NCBI GenBank assembly: GCA_041776485.1
Contig: JBHBQE010000009.1
Coordinates: 1-29,376, forward strand
Reading direction: 5' to 3'
Length of the DNA stretch: 29,376 bases
From: JBHBQE01 sp041776485
GTDB taxonomy: Bacteria > Bacillota > Clostridia > Lachnospirales > Lachnospiraceae
Part shown: one piece after another, positions 23,133-29,376 of the stretch
Numbering within the stretch: position 1 is the stretch's first letter
How the letters are laid out: every line of letters starts with the position of its first letter
The notes under the pieces: generated by a model
What the model was told of the DNA's origin: nothing
Database searches by the model: none
What the model saw: only the letters and a program-made list of their open reading frames with translations
Made by a program: the position numbers and the translations under genes

Positions 23133-24786
23133 GCTCTGTAATAAGCGGCTCCAGGCTGTCCTGAGTTTTCTTACTTTCGTGTTTGGCTTTTCCAAGCTGA
23201 ATACTGTTTCTCTTTTTCTTTTTTACCTGATACAAGTGATCGTCTGCACCCTTAAGATATTCCCATACGCTGTCAAAATCCTCCGGGATTCCCCAGAATA
23301 TTCCCTGAGAAATTGTCACTACCTTTTCCTCCGACTTGGAAAATTCATGTTTTATTCCTCCTGCTAAAACTGCATTTTTAATTTCCTTTGCAATGGCAAA
23401 AACTTCCTCCTCGGTGAAGTTTTGATACATCACCACAAATTCATCACCACCATAACGATAGCAGCTAACTCCGGGATGTTCTCTGGCTATTGAGCTTAGG
23501 GTTTTAGCAATGAAAATCAGGCACTCATCTCCCGCCTGATGTCCATAATTGTCGTTATATTCCTTAAAATAATCCACATCAAACATTTCTATAGCAAAGG
23601 CAATATGGTTGGTTATCGCTCTGTCAAATGACTGCTTTGCATATTCTGAAAGCTTTATACGATTAAACAGTCCTGTTAATGGGTCTGTATAGGCTCTTTT
23701 TCTGTGATTTATTGAACCCTGTATTTCCTTTTGCAGTTCATCCTTTTTTCTTTTGAGTTCATTTCTTAAATCTATAATTGCAGAGGTGGTAAGACTTATT
23801 TCTATCTCCATTTCCTCTAATAAGTCCATATATTTCACCGCTAACAGTCTGTATTCATCCTCCATTTCATTTTCCTTAAGATATCTAAGGCGCAGTCTAA
23901 GCAAATTTTTTTCTAAATTCTTAACTAAGGTTGCTTTAACCGGAACAAAAAATTTCTCATAAATTTTTATAAAAAGATTATACTCCATTATATCCAGAAG
24001 CATGGAAAGAACCTCATATATATCTTCAAAAACATCCATGACGGTAATTTCTTTAAGATTATATTCGGAAATCTTATTTACATATTCCAGGCAGGTTTGC
24101 ATATTTCCCTTTTCATTCTCAAGCCTTGCCACAAGACAGTTATATGCTAATGCTCCCTTATCGTCTAAAAAATTAAGGCATTTTATCTCTAACTCTTGTA
24201 ACTTTTCTGCAGCATTATCAAGGTCATTGTCCAGTAGATAAATTTTCCCCTGTCCAATTATTGAAGCGGCAAGCTTTTCCACATAGCCTTCTGCTCCCAT
24301 ATTATTTTGGATATATTTATAAGCTCTGTCATAATACTTACTTGCTTCTGCAAGAAATCTATAGTGATAGTAAAGCTGCGCAATATTTATGGAAATTATA
24401 CATTTAAGATCCGGAAACTTCTTTTCCTCGCATATATCATAACCTTTAAAATACTGCTCCATGGAAAGGGGAATATTTCCCCTGTTCATAGCAACAATTC
24501 CCTGCAAATTATAAGAGGCTGCCACATACCCCCACTCCATTATCCGCTCAAGGTGCAGCTTACATCTATCCATTTCAAGGTAGAAATTGGCTATATCGTT
24601 AGTCATATAGTAAATTTCACCCATAGTAAAATGTGCAAATCCCAAAAGAGCGTCATCTCGTCTCTCTTCTCCGTAAACAAGAAGTTCTTTACAGATTCTT
24701 ATAACCTCATTAGGATTTTTCCCGATTAACCCTCTTATATTCTTAATTTTTTCCTGAATATCACCACGATATAGTCTGGTATCCAT
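23119..24786 (-). CDS. TPR-coiled coil-GGDEF diguanylate cyclase
   Basis: 555 residues, soluble. TPR-like helical repeats fill about 10-280 (FAHFTMGEIYYMTND, GIVAMNRGNIPLSMEQYFKG, INIAQLYYHYRFLAEASKYY). A coiled coil (about 320-365) then leads into the GGDEF domain (about 365-530) with TDPLTGLFNR, FDVDYFKEYND and active-site GGDEF at 446-450. No RxxD inhibitory site stands five residues before it (HPGV instead), unlike the other cyclase in this window. It should make cyclic di-GMP, with the TPR part sensing a protein partner. The ATG lies inside rsmA (26-base overlap), with GGGAG six bases before it. It is the last gene of the translation operon. Confidence 0.92.
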   Translation of the reverse strand: MDTRLYRGDIQEKIKNIRGLIGKNPNEVIRICKELLVYGEERRDDALLGFAHFTMGEIYYMTNDIANFYLEMDRCKLHLERIMEWGYVAASYNLQGIVAMNRGNIPLSMEQYFKGYDICEEKKFPDLKCIISINIAQLYYHYRFLAEASKYYDRAYKYIQNNMGAEGYVEKLAASIIGQGKIYLLDNDLDNAAEKLQELEIKCLNFLDDKGALAYNCLVARLENEKGNMQTCLEYVNKISEYNLKEITVMDVFEDIYEVLSMLLDIMEYNLFIKIYEKFFVPVKATLVKNLEKNLLRLRLRYLKENEMEDEYRLLAVKYMDLLEEMEIEISLTTSAIIDLRNELKRKKDELQKEIQGSINHRKRAYTDPLTGLFNRIKLSEYAKQSFDRAITNHIAFAIEMFDVDYFKEYNDNYGHQAGDECLIFIAKTLSSIAREHPGVSCYRYGGDEFVVMYQNFTEEEVFAIAKEIKNAVLAGGIKHEFSKSEEKVVTISQGIFWGIPEDFDSVWEYLKGADDHLYQVKKKKRNSIQLGKAKHESKKTQDSLEPLITEPKEE

Positions 24787-25618
24787 TTTTTTCTCCCAAT
24801 TTATTTGAAAATAGATAAAACTTCTCTAATGACAACGCTTCTCCCCTGATATTTTTCTCTATAGACAACTCCGCTAAAATATCCCGAACCTCCTCCTTTG
24901 AGGCAAGCCCTGCTGCTGATATAGCATTAACAAGAGTTTTTCTTCTTTGAGAAAAGGCAGCACGTATGCAGTTAAATAATAAACTCTTCTCCTTACCATG
25001 ACACATAGGAAATTTTTTTTCAAGCTTTACCACACAGCTGTCAACCTTTGGCATAGGTCTAAAGCAAGCGGCAGGAACACTCCTTACAATACTTGGGTTA
25101 GTATAAAAATCCACTGCCAGGCTTAATGCCCCATAATCTGCGGTTCCTGCCCGAGCACACATTCTAAGAGCGACCTCCCTCTGAACCATTACCACAATGC
25201 TTGTATAGGGAATTTCCTCCTCTAACAGCTTCATAATAATGGGGGTTGTTATATAATAGGGCAAATTGGCAATTATTTTTATATTTTCCTCGCACACCAA
25301 AAGCTCCGGCAGGTTTGCCTTTAATATATCTCCTTCAACTATTTCAATATTATCCTGTAATAAAAAGCTTTGTCTAAGCTCCTTCACTAAATCTCTGTCT
25401 ATTTCAACAGCTATAATTTTTTTGACCTGCTTTTGAATTTCTTTCGTAAGTGCCCCACGCCCCGGCCCAATTTCAAGGACAGTATCCTCAGAGGATAAAT
25501 TAGATACGCTAAGAATATCCCAAACAACAGACTTATCTACAAGGAAGTTCTGTCCAAATCTTTTTTTTGCGGGAATCCTATAGCCTGTAGAAGTTTTTTG
25601 CATTTTTACAGGTGACAT
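24761..25618 (-). CDS. rsmA: 16S rRNA (adenine(1518)-N6/adenine(1519)-N6)-dimethyltransferase
   Basis: 285 residues. KRFGQNFLVD near the start, the SAM loop LEIGPGRGALT (GPGRG 51-55), VEIDRD, and the catalytic NLPYYITTPI (118-126) identify RsmA/KsgA. It dimethylates two adenines in helix 45 of 16S rRNA during small-subunit assembly. Start ATG 25618 has GAGG six bases before it and lies inside tatD (41-base overlap). A second ATG at 25603 is possible. The gene runs on into the GGDEF gene with a 26-base overlap. Confidence 0.96.
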   Translation of the reverse strand: MSPVKMQKTSTGYRIPAKKRFGQNFLVDKSVVWDILSVSNLSSEDTVLEIGPGRGALTKEIQKQVKKIIAVEIDRDLVKELRQSFLLQDNIEIVEGDILKANLPELLVCEENIKIIANLPYYITTPIIMKLLEEEIPYTSIVVMVQREVALRMCARAGTADYGALSLAVDFYTNPSIVRSVPAACFRPMPKVDSCVVKLEKKFPMCHGKEKSLLFNCIRAAFSQRRKTLVNAISAAGLASKEEVRDILAELSIEKNIRGEALSLEKFYLFSNKLGEKNGYQTISW

Positions 25619-26348
25619 TTATTACCTCATCTTCAGTGGTGCCCTTTATTTTTGCAATCTCTCTAACTACGTAAAAAAGGTAGCTTGAGTCGTTCCTTTC
25701 GCCCCTAAAGGGTTCCGGCGCCAAATATGGGCAATCGGTTTCCAATAAAATCGAAGCCAGCGGGATTTCCTCCACTATTTCCCTAAGCTTCCTGGCATTT
25801 GAAAAGGTCAGAACACCACCTATCCCCAGGTAAAACCCCATTTTAATGTATTCCATTGCAATTTCTTTAGAATAGGAAAAGCAATGTATATCACAGGAAA
25901 TACCCTGTTTGCTTGCCTCCTTTAATATCTCAAGAGTATCCTTTGCCGCGTCTCTGGAATGAATTACCACAGGTAAATCCAGTTTTTTAGCAATGGCAAG
26001 CTGCCCTTTAAACCAAGCCTTTTGTCTCTCCCTGTTTTCCCTGTCTTTTTCCCAGTAATAATCCAGTCCTATTTCTCCTATAGCAACGCATTTTTTTTCC
26101 TTTGCGTTATTTTCCACTTGAGCTAAGACTTCATCGTTAAGTCCGGAAAGCTCTGAGGGGTGAATGCCCATAGTGGTATATACAAATTCATACTCTCGGG
26201 TAAGCTCCAGAGATTTTTCCATACTCTCATAATCTGAGGTGGCATTTACCACAAATTCAACCCCTAATTTCGAAAGCCCTGAAAGAAGCTCTCTCCTATC
26301 CTTATTAAAGCGTTTATCATCATAGTGAGCATGGGTATCAAAAATCAT
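25578..26348 (-). CDS. tatD: TatD-family metal-dependent hydrolase
   Basis: 256 residues. Metal ligands of the amidohydrolase-type TIM barrel: DTHAHYD near the N-terminus, GEIGLDYYW, VIHSRDA, DIHCFSYS and ETDCPYLAPEPFRG. TatD/YcfH-type proteins have 3'-5' exonuclease or deoxyribonuclease activity. The start overlaps the metG stop by 4 bases. Its neighbours metG and rsmA are its usual company in Firmicutes. The RNase M5 gene that often lies between tatD and rsmA in bacilli is missing. Confidence 0.93.
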   Translation of the reverse strand: MIFDTHAHYDDKRFNKDRRELLSGLSKLGVEFVVNATSDYESMEKSLELTREYEFVYTTMGIHPSELSGLNDEVLAQVENNAKEKKCVAIGEIGLDYYWEKDRENRERQKAWFKGQLAIAKKLDLPVVIHSRDAAKDTLEILKEASKQGISCDIHCFSYSKEIAMEYIKMGFYLGIGGVLTFSNARKLREIVEEIPLASILLETDCPYLAPEPFRGERNDSSYLFYVVREIAKIKGTTEDEVINVTCKNAKNFYRL

Positions 26349-27913
26349 AAATCAAATTCCTTAGGGTCAATTCTTGCAAATAATATTTCCGGATTGTCTG
26401 TAACCCTTGTTTTGCTGATATAGTTTCCAAAAACTCCCAATTTATCCAGAGGAATTTCCGAAGTATTTAACTGAGCACATATTTTTTCAGAAGTTTTTGG
26501 CATAAACGGTGAGAGCAAAGAGGCGCCCACAGTAATACCCTCTGTAAGGTTATACAGAACCGTTGCCAATCTGTCTTTTTTATTTTCTTCCTTTGCCAAA
26601 ACCCATGGCATAGTTTCATCTATATATTTATTGCAGCGCCTAAATAGTGCAAAAATCTCATCAATTGCCTCTGCCACACGCAAAGTAGACATTTTCCTTA
26701 CGACTCTGGCAGGTGTGCCTGTTATCACATCTTTCAATTCCTCATCAAAATCCCCTGTAACTTCTGTGTTCTCTACGATTCCCCCAAAGTATTTATTGCT
26801 CATGGAAATTGTACGATTTACAAGATTGCCCAGAATATTTGCCAAATCTGAGTTTATTCTGTCAATTACAAGCTGCCAGGAAATAACTCCGTCATTATCA
26901 AAGGGCATTTCGTGCATTACAAAATAACGCACAGCGTCCACACCGAATTTCTCCACCAAATCATCAGCATATATTACATTTCCACGGGATTTACTCATTT
27001 TTACCTCGGTATCTCCCGCTTTGGTAATCAGCCATGGGTGTCCAAATACCTGCTTTGGCAATGGAATATCCAGCGCCATCAGAAAAATAGGCCAGTAAAT
27101 GGTATGAAATCTTATTATATCCTTGCCTATCAAATGTAAATCGGCAGGCCAATATTTCCTGTATAAATCACCATGATTTCCCTCTGTATCATAACCAAGT
27201 CCCGTTATATAGTTTGTAAGGGCATCAAGCCACACATAAATTATATGCTCATTATCAAAATCCACAGGAATTCCCCATTTAAAGGAAGTACGGGATACGC
27301 ACAGATCATTCAGCCCCGGCAAAAGAAAATTATTCATCATCTCGTTTTTGCGGGAAACCGGCTGAATAAATTCCTGATTATCATTTATATACTGTATTAA
27401 TCTGTCTGCATACTTTGTAAGCCTGAAAAAATAAGCCTCCTCAGAAGCATTTACCACTTCTCTCCCGCAGTCAGGACATTTTCCATCTACAAGCTGGGAC
27501 TTTGTCCAAAAGGATTCACATGGAGTACAGTACAGTCCCTCATATTTATCCTTATAGATATCTCCCTGGTCGTAAAGCTTTTTAAATATTTTTTTGACAC
27601 ACTCCTTATGGTCGGTATCTGTGGTTCTGATAAATCTGTCATAGCTGGCTCCCACCATATCCCAAAGAGCCTTGACCTGACCTGCCACGTCATCCACAAA
27701 TTCCTGAGGTGAAAGTCCTGCCTCCTTGGACTTGGTTTCAATTTTCAATCCATGTTCATCGGTTCCCGTTTGAAAATATACATCGTAGCCCTCTTTTCTC
27801 CTGAATCTGGCTATGGCGTCCGCCAATATAATCTCATAGGTATTTCCTATATGGGGTTTTCCCGAAGTATAGGTAATCGCTGTTGTAATATAATATTTTC
27901 CCTTATTTTCCAT
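26345..27913 (-). CDS. metG: Methionyl-tRNA synthetase
   Basis: 522 residues. Class I motifs HIGN (21-24) and KMSKS (305-309). The connective domain carries a four-cysteine zinc site: C129, C132, C146, C149. The chain ends after the anticodon-binding helices, so the C-terminal Trbp111-like tRNA-binding domain found in many clostridial and bacillar MetG proteins (about 640-660 residues) is absent. It charges tRNA-Met for initiation and elongation. GGGGTG is five bases before the ATG, at the end of tyrS (9-base gap). No T-box leader is visible. Confidence 0.97.
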   Translation of the reverse strand: MENKGKYYITTAITYTSGKPHIGNTYEIILADAIARFRRKEGYDVYFQTGTDEHGLKIETKSKEAGLSPQEFVDDVAGQVKALWDMVGASYDRFIRTTDTDHKECVKKIFKKLYDQGDIYKDKYEGLYCTPCESFWTKSQLVDGKCPDCGREVVNASEEAYFFRLTKYADRLIQYINDNQEFIQPVSRKNEMMNNFLLPGLNDLCVSRTSFKWGIPVDFDNEHIIYVWLDALTNYITGLGYDTEGNHGDLYRKYWPADLHLIGKDIIRFHTIYWPIFLMALDIPLPKQVFGHPWLITKAGDTEVKMSKSRGNVIYADDLVEKFGVDAVRYFVMHEMPFDNDGVISWQLVIDRINSDLANILGNLVNRTISMSNKYFGGIVENTEVTGDFDEELKDVITGTPARVVRKMSTLRVAEAIDEIFALFRRCNKYIDETMPWVLAKEENKKDRLATVLYNLTEGITVGASLLSPFMPKTSEKICAQLNTSEIPLDKLGVFGNYISKTRVTDNPEILFARIDPKEFDL

Positions 27914-27922
27914 TTTTCACCC

Positions 27923-29146
27923 CTATTTCACTGTTACCTTGCAGAATTTCTTTTTGCCGCGCTTCAGCAGCAGTCCGTCACCCTGTAATTCCTCTGAACT
28001 ATACCTTTTACTTATATCTGTAACCTTTTCTCCGTTGACACTGACTCCTCCCTGCTCAACATTTCTTCTTGCCTCGCTTCTGCTGGGAGCAAGCTCCGTC
28101 AGCACCAAAAGCTTTAATATATCAATACTGTTGTCCTCAAAATCCTCCTGACCTATTTCCTTGCCCGGAGCATTATCTAAATTCCCACCGGAAAATACAG
28201 CAGCGGAAGCCTCTTTTGCCTTTGCCGCCTCTTTTTCACCGTGAACCAGCGCTGTTAATTCATAAGCAAGAATTTCCTTTGCCTCATTAAGCTTTGCGCC
28301 CTCCCAACTGCTCATTTTCTCAATATCCTCAAGAGGAAGAAAGGTGAGCATTCTAATACATTTCATTACATCTGCGTCAGCAATGTTTCTCCAATATTGA
28401 TAAAACTCGTAGGGAGAGGTTTTTTTGGGGTCGAGCCAAACGGCTCCTTTAGCGGTCTTCCCCATTTTATTTCCCTCAGAGTTTAACAGAAGGGTAATCG
28501 TCATGGCATAGGCATCCTTTCCAAGCTTTCTTCTGATGAGCTCAGTTCCGCCCAGCATATTGCTCCACTGATCATCTCCGCCAAACTGCATATTACAGCC
28601 ATATTTCTCATACAATACATAGAAATCATAGCTTTGCATAATCATATAGTTAAACTCAAAAAAACTAAGCCCCTTTTCAAGCCTTTGTTTATAGCACTCG
28701 GCAGCCAACATACGATTTACGCTAAAATGGGGGCCTATTTCTCTTAACATTTCAATATAATTAAGCTGTGTAAGCCAATCTGCGTTATTTACAAGCAATG
28801 CCTTCCCATCAGAAAAATCAATAAACCTCTCCATTTGCTCCTTAAAGCAGGCAATATTGTGATTGATGGTTTCCACCGTCATCATCTGCCTCATATCTGT
28901 TCTTCCTGAGGGGTCACCTATCATTCCGGTACCGCCTCCCAGAAGGGCTATGGGTTTATTCCCTGCCATTTGCAGCCTTTTCATAAGACATAATGCCATA
29001 AAATGCCCGACATGCAGACTGTCTGCTGTCGGATCAAAGCCTATATAAAATGTGGCTTTGCCATTATTAATAAGCTCTTTAATTTCTTCCTCATCTGTTA
29101 CCTGAGCAATAAGTCCTCTGGCAACTAACTCCTCATAAACTGTCAT
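27923..29146 (-). CDS. tyrS: Tyrosyl-tRNA synthetase
   Basis: 407 residues from ATG 29146, chosen because GGAGG lies just before it. An in-frame ATG at 29182 would add 12 residues (MGGIFLYG...) and lacks a good ribosome binding site. Class I motifs: HVGH (45-48, in FDPTADSLHVGH) and KMGKT (228-232). A C-terminal S4 RNA-binding domain (about 345-405) contains SRSEARRNVEQGGVSVNG. It charges tRNA-Tyr. It is the first protein gene after tRNA-Cys and appears to share its promoter. No tyrosine T-box leader is present in the short gap, which is unusual for a clostridial tyrS. Confidence 0.96.
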   Translation of the reverse strand: MTVYEELVARGLIAQVTDEEEIKELINNGKATFYIGFDPTADSLHVGHFMALCLMKRLQMAGNKPIALLGGGTGMIGDPSGRTDMRQMMTVETINHNIACFKEQMERFIDFSDGKALLVNNADWLTQLNYIEMLREIGPHFSVNRMLAAECYKQRLEKGLSFFEFNYMIMQSYDFYVLYEKYGCNMQFGGDDQWSNMLGGTELIRRKLGKDAYAMTITLLLNSEGNKMGKTAKGAVWLDPKKTSPYEFYQYWRNIADADVMKCIRMLTFLPLEDIEKMSSWEGAKLNEAKEILAYELTALVHGEKEAAKAKEASAAVFSGGNLDNAPGKEIGQEDFEDNSIDILKLLVLTELAPSRSEARRNVEQGGVSVNGEKVTDISKRYSSEELQGDGLLLKRGKKKFCKVTVK

Positions 29147-29219
29147 CTTTCCTCCATTTCCATATAGAAAAATACCGCCCATCTCAGGCGGATTTTCGCT
29201 ATGCTCAAAACTATATTAA

Positions 29220-29290
29220 AGGCGCCAACCGGAATCGAACCGGTGATAGAGGTGTTGCAGACCTTTGCCTTACCGCTTGGCTATGGCGCC
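29220..29290 (-). tRNA. tRNA-Cys (anticodon GCA)
   Basis: The minus strand folds into a complete cloverleaf: acceptor arms GGCGCCA and TGGCGCC, D arm GCC/GGC, anticodon loop CTGCAAC with GCA at 29256-29258, and T arm ACCGG TTCGATT CCGGT. The discriminator is U at 29220, as required for tRNA-Cys. CCA is not encoded (TTTA follows). The outermost anticodon-stem pair appears to be an A-C mismatch. tyrS follows 73 bases further on. Confidence 0.95.
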
Positions 29291-29304
29291 AAAACAACAG
29301 ATAC

Positions 29305-29342
29305 ATTCTAACGAAGTTTTATGATATTAGCAAGCACTTTTT
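29305..29342 (-). promoter_or_regulatory. Promoter of the tRNA-Cys/tyrS operon
   Basis: Minus strand -35 TTGCTA (29328-29333), 17-base spacer, -10 TAGAAT (29305-29310), about 14 bases before the mature tRNA. AAAAAGTGCTTG (29331-29342) is identical to the block at the putative rRNA promoter (130-141). CAAGCACT (29331-29338) can also pair with AGTGTTTG (29343-29350). The AT-rich sequence up to the window end may be an UP element. Confidence 0.65.
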
Positions 29343-29376
29343 AGTGTTTGCAGCTTTTAAATATAATTATGCTCTC

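Noticed and set aside
24307..24729. Plus-strand 140-codon frame opposite the TPR-GGDEF gene
   Set aside because: It is a shadow of the TPR repeats on the other strand, with no start signal or family features.
29147..29219. Possible T-box leader before tyrS
   Set aside because: Only 37-73 bases separate tRNA-Cys from tyrS, with no conserved T-box sequence, specifier loop or terminator pair.

Overview
The window looks like chromosomal DNA of a low-GC Gram-positive anaerobe of the class Clostridia, most likely Lachnospiraceae or a close relative. The evidence is AT-rich DNA with AGGAGG-like ribosome binding sites, consensus sigma-A promoters, lipoproteins with Gram-positive lipoboxes, a long (about 262 nt) SRP RNA downstream of tadA, a short C4-zinc methionyl-tRNA synthetase, a tRNA-Cys without encoded CCA, and Clostridia-type families such as the 48-residue CXXC microprotein and a DUF5711-like protein. 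No phage gene, insertion sequence or CRISPR array was recognised.

Layout. (1) 1-141: a strong leftward promoter and a leader that looks like the start of an rRNA operon lying outside the left edge. (2) 296-2835: a leftward membrane redox operon coding for a CXXC microprotein, a NapH-like polyferredoxin, a TlpA-like thioredoxin lipoprotein and a CPBP protease. It is divergent from an OmpR/histidine kinase pair (2984-4827), and a large palindrome lies between them. (3) 4889-5785: a PAS-GGDEF diguanylate cyclase. (4) 6116-13139: a sugar or cyclitol locus with a LacI regulator, a TIM-barrel isomerase, an IolG-like dehydrogenase and a complete ribose-type ABC importer, with matching operators flanking the divergent promoter region. 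(5) 13215-21688: a tightly packed leftward five-gene operon (coiled-coil protein, aconitase-like hydratase, TPR/AAA+ ATPase, GlgB, DUF5711-like protein). It starts directly after the SRP RNA gene. (6) 21709-23132: SRP RNA, tadA and a divergent GNAT acetyltransferase. (7) 23119-29342: a leftward translation operon, tRNA-Cys, tyrS, metG, tatD, rsmA, ending in a TPR-GGDEF protein whose start lies inside rsmA.

How the genes work together. The two-component system probably senses an envelope or redox state and controls the membrane Fe-S/thioredoxin operon. The LacI regulator probably controls uptake and oxidation of an inositol-like compound through paired GTTCACGTGAAC-type operators. The five-gene operon joins glycogen branching to a SpoVK/CbxX-like AAA+ ATPase, an aconitase-family enzyme and structural proteins. 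Its joint function is unknown to me, and it is the best candidate here for an undescribed system. Two stable-RNA promoters at opposite ends of the window share an identical 12-base block over the -35 element, which suggests common growth-rate control.
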